In this document: in pieces, positions 26,538 through 35,229 of the stretch | How the letters are laid out: every line of letters starts with the position of its first letter | Numbering within the stretch: the stretch's first letter is position 1 | Source: CAVQGZ01 sp963714455 | GTDB lineage: Bacteria > Actinomycetota > Actinomycetes > Jiangellales > Jiangellaceae | Direction of reading: 5' to 3' | NCBI GenBank assembly: GCA_963714455.1 | Contig: CAVQON010000003.1 | Coordinates: forward strand, 1 to 64,000 | DNA: 64,000 nt | Made by a program: the position numbers and the translations under genes | The notes under the pieces: generated by a model | The model's database searches: none | Seen by the model: only the letters and a program-made list of their open reading frames with translations | Told to the model about the DNA's origin: nothing

Positions 26538-27031
26538 GCCGCACCTTCTTCGGGGTGTACCGGGGCACCGTGGAGAACAACGTCGACCCCATGACCCGCG
26601 GTCGCGTCCAGGTGAGCGTGCCCGCGGTGCTGGGCGACGGACGCCTGGCCTGGGCAGAGCCGTGCGTGCCGTATGCCGGCAGCCAGGTCGGGACGTTCGC
26701 GGTTCCACCGGTGGGTGCCTCGGCCTGGGTGCAGTTCGAGGGCGGCGACCCTGACTACCCGGTGCTCATGGGCTGCTTCTGGGGGGACGGGGAGTCACCG
26801 GCCCCCGGGCTGCCGCAGGTGCTGATGTTCGCCACCGACGGCGTCACGGTGACGGCCAGCGGCGTGCCGGGCGGGGGCGGCCTCACGATCGAGGTCGGCT
26901 CCCCGGCCGTCGCCGTGCCGATCACGCTCTCCCTGGGTCCGACGGGCATCGAGCTGTCCACCGGGGCCAGCAAGATCACCCTCGACGGGGCGAAGGTCTC
27001 GATCAACGACGGCGCCCTGGACGTGATCTGA
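26534..27031 (+). CDS. CIS spike protein, gp5/baseplate assembly protein V-like OB-fold
   Basis: A 165-residue protein beginning FFGVYRGTVENNVDPMTRGR and VQVSVP, the standard start of gp5/VgrG OB-fold domains. WVQFEGGDPDYPVLMGCFWG is the conserved glycine-rich loop. The C-terminal 60 residues have short repeated strands (LTIEVGSPAVAVPITLSLGP, TGIELSTGASKITLDGAKVS), consistent with a short beta-helical needle that carries the PAAR tip. It overlaps the hub gene (GTGA) and the PAAR gene (TGATG-type). Confidence 0.85.
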   Translation: MSRTFFGVYRGTVENNVDPMTRGRVQVSVPAVLGDGRLAWAEPCVPYAGSQVGTFAVPPVGASAWVQFEGGDPDYPVLMGCFWGDGESPAPGLPQVLMFATDGVTVTASGVPGGGGLTIEVGSPAVAVPITLSLGPTGIELSTGASKITLDGAKVSINDGALDVI

Positions 27032-27348
27032 TGCCGGGGAACCTCGTCCACGCCGGGGCCGTGGTCATGTGCTCGCACGCAGGGCAGGCCACGCCGCCGT
27101 CGACCAACCCGCGGGTCAGCGTCGGCGGGCAGCCGACGGTCATGCTGGCGGTCCCGTGGACGGTGGCCGGCTGCCCCTTCCCGCCCGCGTCCGGCGGACC
27201 GTGCGCCACGGCCATGTGGAGCATGGGCACCACGCGCGTGACGTCGTCCGGTCAGCCACTCGTGATCTCCAGCGGTGTCGCCACGTGCGCGCCGACGGGT
27301 GTGCCGCTGAACGTCGCCGTCGTGCAGCCGCGGGTGAGTGCCACATGA
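27031..27348 (+). CDS. PAAR-like spike-tip protein
   Basis: A 105-residue protein of the PAAR/DUF4280-like type. It is small and glycine/proline/valine-rich, with VVMCSHAGQATP, WTVAGCPFPPASGGPC and VISSGVATCAPTGVPLNV. The His and Cys residues could hold the metal ion that sharpens the cone. In CIS particles it caps the spike and is the first part to touch the target. It sits between spike and gp25 genes with overlaps on both sides (start shares the TGATG, stop shares ATGA), as expected for equal low-copy baseplate parts. Confidence 0.8.
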   Translation: MPGNLVHAGAVVMCSHAGQATPPSTNPRVSVGGQPTVMLAVPWTVAGCPFPPASGGPCATAMWSMGTTRVTSSGQPLVISSGVATCAPTGVPLNVAVVQPRVSAT

Positions 27349-27737
27349 CGCGCCACACCCATGTCGGGTTCCCGCTGCGGGTGTCGGCCCAGCGGCGCAC
27401 CGTGCTTCTGGACGACGACGCCTACCTGCGTTCGCTGGTCGAGGCCGTGATCTTCACGCGGCCGGGGGAGCGCGTGAACCGCCCCGAGCTCGGCAGCGGC
27501 ATCAACCAGCTCGTGTTCGCCCCCGCTGGTGGTGAGCTCGCCGACTCGACGCGCGCGCTCGTGCACGGGGCCCTGCAACGCGCGCTGGGCGAGATGCTGC
27601 GCGTGGAAGACGTCGCCGTTGACGCCGTCGAGTCGACCCTGACCGTGACCGTCGTCTACACCCCGCTGCTGCGCGGCGCCCCGGGCCCGGACCGGCGCAG
27701 CCTCACCGTCACCGGCGGAGTCGGGGCGTCACCATGA
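27345..27737 (+). CDS. gp25-like baseplate wedge protein (GPW/gp25 family, Afp9-like)
   Basis: A 130-residue protein with the gp25 pattern. After a short N-terminus comes YLRSLVEAVIFTRPGERVNR, then PELGSGINQLVF, the region that forms the sheath-like handshake and in T4 triggers sheath assembly. Size and position match Afp9. ATG 27345 overlaps the PAAR stop and its own stop overlaps the next ATG. It is a core baseplate part linking wedges to the first sheath ring. Confidence 0.88.
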   Translation: MTRHTHVGFPLRVSAQRRTVLLDDDAYLRSLVEAVIFTRPGERVNRPELGSGINQLVFAPAGGELADSTRALVHGALQRALGEMLRVEDVAVDAVESTLTVTVVYTPLLRGAPGPDRRSLTVTGGVGASP

Positions 27738-30298
27738 CGACCGCTTCGGACGTCGGGCCGGCCCTGCTCGGCGGGGTGGACGTGGACCTCGACGCGCGGC
27801 GGGCGCTCGTGCGCGGCCCGGACGGCGCGGGCCTGGACGGCATCGACCGGGTCGAGGTGCTGTCGAACCACGTCGGCACCCCCGGGCACGTCCCCGGCGC
27901 CCCGGCGCAACGCACCCTCCTGGTGCACCTGCTGCGCGGACCGGTGCCCGATGCGCTGTCCGCCGAGCGGGTGCGGGTCGTGGGCGGCGTGCGCCCCGAC
28001 CCGCGGCTCAACCCGGTGCGCACTGTGTGGGCCCACTCCGCGACGGCCTTGGCCGGCGGTCCGAGCAGCCCCCCGAGCACCGGCCTGGCCGGAGTCACCC
28101 CAGCCGACCGATCCCTGGTCGAGCACGCCACCGACCCGGCCGAGCGCGACCGGGTGCTGGTGGTGCGTACCTCGTCGCACGGCGACCGGTCGACCTACGT
28201 GCTGGCCCTGCTCGGCCCCGGCGGCACCGGGTACCCGTCGGACTTCGACGAGCTGCTGTGTCGCGAGCCGTTCACGTTCACCGTCGACTGCCCCGACCCG
28301 CTGGACTGCCGGTGCGACACATCCTGCCCGCCGACCCCGGGCAGCTCGCCGTTGCTCGACTACCTGGCCCGCGACTACGAGGCGCTGCGCTCGCGCCTGC
28401 TCGACCGCTTCGCCGAGCTCGTACCGCAGTGGCACGACCGCAACCCGGCTGACCCGGCGGTCACGATGCTCGAGCTGTTCGCCTACCTCGGCGACCGCCT
28501 CACGCTGTGGCAGGACGCCGTCGCCGTCGAGGCCTTTCTGCCCCAGGCCCGCCAGCGGCCGTCGGTGCGCCGCCATGCCCGCCTGCTCGACTACCGCGTG
28601 CACGAGGGCTGCGCCGCGCGCACCTGGCTCGACTTCGAGGTGCCACCCGGCCCGCCCGTCGCCCTGGGCGCGAAGCATCCGGTCGCCGCGCTGCCGGCCG
28701 ACACGCGTGCGGATACGGTCGCCGACGCTCTCGACGCCGCAGGCACCGTCTTCGAGACCGTGCAGGCCGCGCAGCTGACCCACGCCCGCAACTCCTTGGC
28801 GCTGCACTCGTGGGGCGACGTCGACGCCTGCCTGCCCGCCGGCGCGACGTCGGCCTTCGTCGCCCACCCCGACGCCGCCGACCCGGCGCTCGTCGCGGGC
28901 GACGTGCTGATCCTCGCCCCGGTCGACGAGGACGAGTCGACCGTCAGCGGGGACGAGCCACGACGCCGAGCGGTGCGGCTGGTGGCCGACCCGGTCGTGC
29001 GCGATGACCCCCTCGCCGCGGGAACCACCGTGCTCGAGATCAGGTGGGGACCCGCCGACGCCCTCGCCGTGCCTCTGCCGGTCGCCCGCCGCCGCGGCGA
29101 CGGCACGGCCGGGGTGGCCGCCGTCGCCCGCGCCAACGTGGTGCTCGCCGAGCACGCGGGGTCCCTGCCGCCCGCCGGACTGGAACCACCGCAGGCCCCC
29201 CACACCGGCCGGTACCGACCGCGGCTCGCCGCCGGGGGCACCGCGTGGGTGGACGAGCAGGTCGACCGCTCCAGCGCCGCCGCGTCGTTGCGCACGGACC
29301 CCCGGCGAGCCCGCGCGCAGGTGGCGCTCGACGACGGGTCGCGCACCTGGCAGTCGGTGCCCGACCTGCTCGCATCCAGCCGCCTCGATGCCCATGTGGT
29401 TGCCGAGCCGGACGAGTCGCGACAGGTGCGGCTGCGCTTCGGTGACGGCATCGCCGGGCGACGTCCGGCCGCGGGCACCCTCATGCAGGCCCACGTCCGA
29501 GTCGGCGGTGGGACAGCCGGCAACGTCGGTCCCGACGTCCTCACCACCGTCCTGGCCACAGCGCTGGCACCGGCACCGGGCGGCCTCACCGTCACCAACC
29601 CGTTGCCCGCGGTCGGTGGCAGCGAACCTGAGCGGCTGGCCGCGGTGCGCGAGCTCGCCCCCCACGCCTTTCGTACCCAGCGACGCGCGGTGACCAGCGA
29701 CGACTACGCGAGCACGACAGCCGAGATGGACGGCGTGCAGCGCGCCGTCGCCCGTCGGCGCTGGACCGGCTCGTGGTACGCCCACGAGGTCACCCTCGAT
29801 CTCGAAGGTGCCCACGCCGACGACGCCGCCCTCACCGCCGCTGTGCGCCGGCGGCTGGAGTCGCGGCGCCTGGCCGGTGTCGACGTCGAGCTCGCACCAC
29901 CCGTCCCCGTCCCGCTCGAGATCGTCGTCGGCGTGTGCGTCGCCGAGGGGTACCTGCGTGCGGACGTGCGCGGCGCCGTCCTGGCGCGAATGTCGGCCTC
30001 GGTGCTGCCCGACGGTCGCCGGGGCTTCTTCCACCCCGACGAGTTCACCTTCGGCCAACCCCTCTACGTCTCCGACCTGGTCGCCGCCGTGATGGGGGTG
30101 CCCGGCGTCGAGTGGGTCGACGTCGACGACGAGGGTGCGACCGGCCCGCTGCGGCTTCGTCGGATGGGGCGTGACCCCGCCGGCGAGATGGCGTCCGGAC
30201 GCATCATGGCCGCCCCCCGCGAGGTGCTGCGCGCGGACAGCGACGCGTCGCTGCCGGAGAACGGTCGCTTCGACGTCGTGGTCAGGGGTGGGTCATGA
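27734..30298 (+). CDS. Large baseplate assembly protein (gp6/gpJ-like, Afp11-like)
   Basis: An 854-residue protein. The N-terminal part has SPLLDYLARDYEALRSRLLD and MLELFAYLGDRLTLWQDAVA, the characteristic helix pair of 'putative baseplate assembly protein' families. The middle carries beta-rich inserts (residues about 300-600) and the C-terminus a gpJ-like region (AFRTQRRAVTSDDYASTTAE; GVPGVEWVDVDDEG). It should form the wedge ring around the hub. It contains a cysteine cluster at residues 176, 186, 192, 194 and 198 (DCPDPLDCRCDTSC), unusual for a cytoplasmic particle protein and possibly metal-binding. Confidence 0.85.
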   Translation: MTTASDVGPALLGGVDVDLDARRALVRGPDGAGLDGIDRVEVLSNHVGTPGHVPGAPAQRTLLVHLLRGPVPDALSAERVRVVGGVRPDPRLNPVRTVWAHSATALAGGPSSPPSTGLAGVTPADRSLVEHATDPAERDRVLVVRTSSHGDRSTYVLALLGPGGTGYPSDFDELLCREPFTFTVDCPDPLDCRCDTSCPPTPGSSPLLDYLARDYEALRSRLLDRFAELVPQWHDRNPADPAVTMLELFAYLGDRLTLWQDAVAVEAFLPQARQRPSVRRHARLLDYRVHEGCAARTWLDFEVPPGPPVALGAKHPVAALPADTRADTVADALDAAGTVFETVQAAQLTHARNSLALHSWGDVDACLPAGATSAFVAHPDAADPALVAGDVLILAPVDEDESTVSGDEPRRRAVRLVADPVVRDDPLAAGTTVLEIRWGPADALAVPLPVARRRGDGTAGVAAVARANVVLAEHAGSLPPAGLEPPQAPHTGRYRPRLAAGGTAWVDEQVDRSSAAASLRTDPRRARAQVALDDGSRTWQSVPDLLASSRLDAHVVAEPDESRQVRLRFGDGIAGRRPAAGTLMQAHVRVGGGTAGNVGPDVLTTVLATALAPAPGGLTVTNPLPAVGGSEPERLAAVRELAPHAFRTQRRAVTSDDYASTTAEMDGVQRAVARRRWTGSWYAHEVTLDLEGAHADDAALTAAVRRRLESRRLAGVDVELAPPVPVPLEIVVGVCVAEGYLRADVRGAVLARMSASVLPDGRRGFFHPDEFTFGQPLYVSDLVAAVMGVPGVEWVDVDDEGATGPLRLRRMGRDPAGEMASGRIMAAPREVLRADSDASLPENGRFDVVVRGGS

Positions 30299-32928
30299 CC
30301 TGCGACCCGCGCACCGGGCCCGGCTGCCGGACGGGCTGCGGCTGCGACCCCCTGACGCCGGCGGAGCCGGTCGTCACGAACCCGCCGGGTCAGCCTTCGC
30401 TGGCATGGCGCACCTCGACGCACTCGGCTGCTCTCGCCCGGCTGCGGGCGCGACTCGGGGCGGGTGAGCAGCCGGCGCAGGTGCGAGCGCTGGCGGGCAA
30501 CGGGGTGGACGACCCGGCCGTCGCCCTGCTCGACACGTTCGCGACCGTCGCCGACACCGTCTCGTTCTACACCGAGCGTCTGGCGCAGGAAGGGTTTCTC
30601 GGCACCGCCACCCAGCTCGACTCCGTCCGCCTGCTCGCGCGCACGATCGGCTACGAGCTGCGCCCGGGGGTCGCCGCCGAGGTCGAGCTCGCCTTCGACG
30701 TCGAGGACGCGCCGGGGGCACCGGAGGAGGTCGACGTGGCGGCCGGCACACCCGTGCAGTCGATCCCCGGCAAGGACGAGCTGCCGCAGGTGTTCGAGAC
30801 CAGCGAGGACCTGCGCGCCGTGGCCGCGTGGAACGCCCTGGCCGGGGCAACCGCGGAGCCGGCCGTGCCCGTCTTCGGCGACACCGACCTCTGGCTGGGT
30901 GGCACGTCGCTCGGCCTGCGCGCCGGCGACGTCGTGGTGATCGTCGGGGAGGAGCGTCGACGCTTCGGGCGCACCCCCGACCACTCACGCTCCGGCGGGC
31001 TGGCCCGGCGCGACGACGAGCGGTGGGAGTTCCGCACGGTCACCGGGGTCGACGAGCCTGCCGGCACCTTGTCGGGCTGGACGCACGTCGCCCTCGACCG
31101 CCGGGTCGGCTGGCGGCGTGGCACCCCGCTGACCCCCGCCGACGACGTCGAGGTGCTCACCTTCGCCCGGCGCGCGGCCCTGTTCGGTGCCCAGGCGCCG
31201 GGCCCCGCCCTGCTCAAGGACGCCGCAGGCAACCCACCGAGCGGCGTCACCGGCGACGACTGGACCGGCATCGGCGACCCCAGAGTCGGCTCGGGCACCG
31301 ACAAGGCTGTCGATGACGTGATCGAGGTCGACGGCGACCAGCCGCGCATCGTGGCCGGGTCGTGGATCGTGCTGGAACGCGACGGATCGGTCGAGCTGTA
31401 CGGCGTCGAGGATGTCGCCCCGGCCGGCGCGGCACGGTTCGCCGTCTCCGGCAAGATGCTTCGGGTCAGGCTCGATGCCACCGAGAACCTCTCCACCTTC
31501 GGACGCCGCGACACCGTCGTGCACTGCGAGCCGCGCCACCTGCCCGGGGGACGCCGGCCGGTCACCGCGCCCGTGCCCCTCGACACGGCGCGCACGACCT
31601 TGCGCGTGCGGGCCAGCGACCCGCTGCTTGCGTCCGGTCGCCGGGTCATGGTGACCGGGTTCGCGCCTGGCACGGTGCCCGCCGACCCGCTCGTGCGAGC
31701 GGGCACCCCACCACCGCTCGCCGAGCCCGCGACTGTCGCCTCGTGCGTGGCGGACGGCGACGACATGGTGCTCACCTTCACCCAGGCACTCACCTACTCC
31801 TACGACGCGGTCGGGCTCAGCGTGCGCGGCAACGTCGTCGCAGCCACGCACGGCCAGAGCGTGGAGCAGGCGCTGGGCAGCGGGGACGCCACCGTGGCCT
31901 TCCAACGCACCGCGACCCGGCGCGCGCCGCTCACCTTCGTCCGCGCGGCCACCGCGTCGGGGGCGACGAGCACGCTGGCGGTGCACGTCGACGGGGTGAC
32001 GTGGGCGGCTCGCGACTCCCTCGACGCCGCTCGTCCCGACGAGCGGGCCTACAGCGCCCGCGCCAACGACGACGCGACGGTCACGGTCACGACCGGCGAC
32101 GGCACGAACGGCGCCCGCCTGCCGACTGGCACCGAGAACGTCCGCGCCACCTACCGCGTGGGCATCGGGGCGGACGGCGCGCTGGTGTCCGGACAGCTCA
32201 GCCTGCTGCCCCGCCGTCCGATGGGCATCAAAGCGGTGACGAACCCGGCCGCGACACACGACTGGGCCCCGCCGGAGGCGCTCGGCGAGGCACGGACCAA
32301 CGCGCCGCTGCGTACGCGCACGCTCGACCGCGTCGTCTCGGTGGCCGACCACGACGACTTCGCCGCCGGATTCGCCGGCGTCAGCCTGGCGCGGGCCGAC
32401 CTCGTGTGGGACGGGCGCACCGACATCGTCGTCGTCTCCGTGCTGGGCACCGGCGGGGGCGCACCCGGCGACGGTCTGCTGGCGGATCTGACCGCAGCCC
32501 TGACTGCGGCGCGTGACCCGGGCAGCCGCTTCGTCGTGCTGCCCGGGGTGCTGGTGCGCGTCGGCATCCGCGTCGACATCGCCACCGACCCCGCCTACGT
32601 GCGCGGCGACGTCGAGACAGCCGTCCGCGACGCCCTGCTCGCCGGCTACACCGCTCCCGCCCGCCCGTTCGCCAGCCCGGTGACGGCCTCGCGGGTGCTT
32701 GTGGCCATCAAGGCGGTGCCCGGGGTGCTGGCGTGCACGATCCCCGGGCTGGCCACCGTGACCAGCCCGCTCGGCGCGCCCACGACGCTGCACCCCGACG
32801 ACCTCGAGGTGCTGGCCACGCTGCCTGCACGGTGGCAGCCACCCGCTGCCTCACCCGGCTCGCTGCTCGCCGCGCAAGCACCCACGCTCGTTCCCGACGG
32901 CGTCGCGATCGGGGTGATGTCGCGGTGA
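30295..32928 (+). CDS. Second large baseplate assembly protein (Afp12/gp6-like)
   Basis: An 877-residue protein related in plan to the preceding one. It has an early helical segment VALLDTFATVADTVSFYTER and LAQEGFLGTATQLDSVRLLA, long beta-rich inserts, a central TVTTGDGTNGARLPTGTENV, and the C-terminal LDRVVSVADHDDFAAGFAGV. Two different gpJ/gp6-type proteins per wedge is the norm for CIS baseplates. The N-terminus is cysteine-rich (Cys3, 11, 15 and 17 in TCDPRTGPGCRTGCGC), echoing the cluster in its partner. The start overlaps the upstream stop (ATGA). Confidence 0.85.
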   Translation: MTCDPRTGPGCRTGCGCDPLTPAEPVVTNPPGQPSLAWRTSTHSAALARLRARLGAGEQPAQVRALAGNGVDDPAVALLDTFATVADTVSFYTERLAQEGFLGTATQLDSVRLLARTIGYELRPGVAAEVELAFDVEDAPGAPEEVDVAAGTPVQSIPGKDELPQVFETSEDLRAVAAWNALAGATAEPAVPVFGDTDLWLGGTSLGLRAGDVVVIVGEERRRFGRTPDHSRSGGLARRDDERWEFRTVTGVDEPAGTLSGWTHVALDRRVGWRRGTPLTPADDVEVLTFARRAALFGAQAPGPALLKDAAGNPPSGVTGDDWTGIGDPRVGSGTDKAVDDVIEVDGDQPRIVAGSWIVLERDGSVELYGVEDVAPAGAARFAVSGKMLRVRLDATENLSTFGRRDTVVHCEPRHLPGGRRPVTAPVPLDTARTTLRVRASDPLLASGRRVMVTGFAPGTVPADPLVRAGTPPPLAEPATVASCVADGDDMVLTFTQALTYSYDAVGLSVRGNVVAATHGQSVEQALGSGDATVAFQRTATRRAPLTFVRAATASGATSTLAVHVDGVTWAARDSLDAARPDERAYSARANDDATVTVTTGDGTNGARLPTGTENVRATYRVGIGADGALVSGQLSLLPRRPMGIKAVTNPAATHDWAPPEALGEARTNAPLRTRTLDRVVSVADHDDFAAGFAGVSLARADLVWDGRTDIVVVSVLGTGGGAPGDGLLADLTAALTAARDPGSRFVVLPGVLVRVGIRVDIATDPAYVRGDVETAVRDALLAGYTAPARPFASPVTASRVLVAIKAVPGVLACTIPGLATVTSPLGAPTTLHPDDLEVLATLPARWQPPAASPGSLLAAQAPTLVPDGVAIGVMSR

Positions 32929-35180
32929 CGACCAACCCCATGCCGACCCGAGCAGACGATGCGACGCTCCAGCGCCTGCTGTCGCTGCTGCCGGTGCACC
33001 ACGTCGCGCGCGACGTGCTCGGCGACGGAACGCCCGGCCCGCTCACCGCACTGCTGGAGGCCGTGGCGCGCGAGCTCGAGGTGCTCGAGGACGACGTCGA
33101 TCGGCTGTACGACGGCTGGTTCATCGAGACGTGCGAGGAGTGGCTCGTGCCCTACCTGGCCGAGCTCGTCGGCCTGCCCGAGGTGCCGCCCGACCTGGGC
33201 ACCACGGTCAGCCGCCGCGCGCTCGTGGCCAACACGGTCGCGTACCGGCGTCGCAAGGGCACCCTCGCAGCCGTCGAGCAGGTGGCCCGTGACGTCACCG
33301 GCTGGCCCACCCGGGCCGTGGAGTACCACCCGCTGCTGGTCGCCACCGCACACGTCAACCACGTCCGGCTCGACCGGCTCGCCGTCTCGTCCCTGCGCGG
33401 GGACGACGTCGAGCGAGGCCTGGTGGTGTCGCCGCCGAGCGCCCGCGCGAGTCTCGACCCGCTCGCGCACACCGTCGAGGTGCGCCGCACCACGAGCCGC
33501 CGCGGGCGCTACGGCATTCGCAGCATCGGGGTGTTCGGCTTCTCCACGTCGGTCGTGGTGATCGGCACCCCACCCGACCCGAGCGCCGACCCGCCCACCG
33601 GTCCGATGGGCGGGTGGTCGCGCACCCGCGCCGCCGGCGGCTGGCACCACGTCGACCCGCTCGCACGGTCGATGCCACTGTTCGTCCCACCCGCTCGCGA
33701 GGAGAGCATCGAGTCCCTCGCCGACGAGGCCGACCTGCCGGTGCCCCTGCGTCCGCGCCGCCTTCTCGCTCTGCTCCGCGGGGTGCGCGCAGGGTCGCTG
33801 GACGCCGCCGCGCTGCCGATCGGCGTGCGCGTCGGAGCCTCGGGCACCGACCTGCCGCCCGAGCGCATCCGTGTGTGCGGGCTGGAGGACCTCGCGCCTG
33901 GACCCGAGCCGCAGGTGATGGTCGACGCCGTGGCCGGGCGGCTACGGGCCTTCCGCGACGCCGGGTCGGGCGTGGCCCCCTACGTGCCGACGACCGTGTT
34001 CGTCCGCTACGCCTACGGCGTCCCGGCTGATGTCGGGGCGGGTCCGTGGGACCGTGCCGAGCGCCACGACGACCTGCTGGCGTGCGACACCTGGACCCCG
34101 CCGGTGTCCGTGCCAGGCGACGCCGTGCCGCTGGACCGGCAGGTGCAGGTGTCGTCGGCCGCTGCTCCCGGCACACCCGACACCGTCGCAGGTCTCACCG
34201 CCGCGCTGGCCGACGCCGAGTCGGCGTGGGCCGCCGGCGACACGACGCACCCGGACGGCACGACCACCACGGCCCTGGGCGCCACGACCACCGTGTCGGT
34301 GGCCGACAGCGCCCGCTACCCCGGCGACCTCGACGTCGCGGTGCCCGCCGGTACCCGCCTCGTGCTGGTGGCGGCTCGCTGGCCGTCCCGCACGCTGCCG
34401 GACGGTCGCGTCGAGCCGGCTGTGCCTGGTCGCTACGCCCCCGACGGGCTGCGTCCGCACGTGGGCGGCTCGCTGCGTGTCACCGGGGCTCCGGGTGCCA
34501 GCGTCGTCGTCGACGGCCTGCTGGTGCAGGGCGACCTCGTCGTCTCTGCCGGCGACCTCGGATCGCTGACCCTGGCGCACTGCACCGTCACCGGCCGCGT
34601 GCTGGTCGAGTCCGACGCCGCCGGGGCGAGCTCGACGCTCACCCTTCGACTGGCCCGCTGCGTGGTGGCCGGGATCGACACCGGTACGGCCGGGGCGGCC
34701 GTGACCGTCGTCGAGTCGATCCTCGACCCGCAGGGGCTGCCGGCGGGCACGCCCGCGCTCGTGGCGGCCACCGCCCACGCGAGCCTGGAGGGGTGCACGG
34801 TGCGCGGCGGGGTCCGCGTCCGGTCGCTGGAGGCGACGAGCAGCCTGCTGGACGGGCCGGTCGACGTCGCGCACCGCCAGGTCGGGTGCGTGCGGTTCAG
34901 CTACGTGGCGCCCGGGTCGCGCACCCCCCGGCGATACCGCTGCGTCCCGGTCGACGCGGGCGCCGCCACCCCACGGCCGGTGTACGTCTCCACCGACCCG
35001 GCGTCACCGGCGTACCTCGTGCTGGCCTCGACATGCAGCCCGGCCATCACGACCGGCGGGGAACGGGAGTCGGAGATGGGCGTGCACCACCACCTGTACC
35101 GACCGCTGCGCGTGCGCGCAGCCCAGCGCCAGCTCGACTCCTACGTGCCGGTGGGCTCGCAGCTGGGGGTCTTCACATGA
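32925..35180 (+). CDS. Phage tail protein I-like baseplate protein with C-terminal beta-helix-like region
   Basis: A 751-residue protein. The N-terminal 200 residues match tail protein I (P2 gpI) families: LTALLEAVARELEVLEDDVD, WLVPYLAELVGLPEV and AYRRRKGTLAAVEQVARDVT. The C-terminal third has short repeating strands (VVSAGDLGSLTLAHCTVTGR, VLVESDAAGASSTLTLRLAR, CTVRGGVRVRSLEATSSLLD), the rhythm of a right-handed parallel beta-helix. That suggests a fibre or spike-like exposed part. GTG 32925 overlaps the upstream stop. In tails gpI links wedge and fibre, so this gene may combine both roles. Confidence 0.78.
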   Translation: MTTNPMPTRADDATLQRLLSLLPVHHVARDVLGDGTPGPLTALLEAVARELEVLEDDVDRLYDGWFIETCEEWLVPYLAELVGLPEVPPDLGTTVSRRALVANTVAYRRRKGTLAAVEQVARDVTGWPTRAVEYHPLLVATAHVNHVRLDRLAVSSLRGDDVERGLVVSPPSARASLDPLAHTVEVRRTTSRRGRYGIRSIGVFGFSTSVVVIGTPPDPSADPPTGPMGGWSRTRAAGGWHHVDPLARSMPLFVPPAREESIESLADEADLPVPLRPRRLLALLRGVRAGSLDAAALPIGVRVGASGTDLPPERIRVCGLEDLAPGPEPQVMVDAVAGRLRAFRDAGSGVAPYVPTTVFVRYAYGVPADVGAGPWDRAERHDDLLACDTWTPPVSVPGDAVPLDRQVQVSSAAAPGTPDTVAGLTAALADAESAWAAGDTTHPDGTTTTALGATTTVSVADSARYPGDLDVAVPAGTRLVLVAARWPSRTLPDGRVEPAVPGRYAPDGLRPHVGGSLRVTGAPGASVVVDGLLVQGDLVVSAGDLGSLTLAHCTVTGRVLVESDAAGASSTLTLRLARCVVAGIDTGTAGAAVTVVESILDPQGLPAGTPALVAATAHASLEGCTVRGGVRVRSLEATSSLLDGPVDVAHRQVGCVRFSYVAPGSRTPRRYRCVPVDAGAATPRPVYVSTDPASPAYLVLASTCSPAITTGGERESEMGVHHHLYRPLRVRAAQRQLDSYVPVGSQLGVFT

Positions 35181-35227
35181 CGGTGCCGAACCTCGCCGCT
35201 CACCGCGGCACGACGATGGGGAGCTGA
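35177..35227 (+). CDS. Possible 16-codon bridging micro-ORF
   Basis: ATG 35177 overlaps the stop of the tail-protein-I gene as ATGA. It reads MTVPNLAAHRGTTMGS and stops 2 bases before the next ATG at 35230. It may serve only to carry ribosomes across the 50-base gap and keep the overlap chain intact. No function for the peptide is proposed. GGGGAG inside it is the ribosome site of the next gene. Confidence 0.3.
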   Translation: MTVPNLAAHRGTTMGS

Positions 35228-35229
35228 GC

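Noticed and set aside
27656..30058. 800-codon minus-strand frame opposite the first large baseplate gene
   Set aside because: Composition is His/Arg/Gly/Val-rich, typical of antisense shadow. The sense frame has baseplate motifs and overlapping neighbours.
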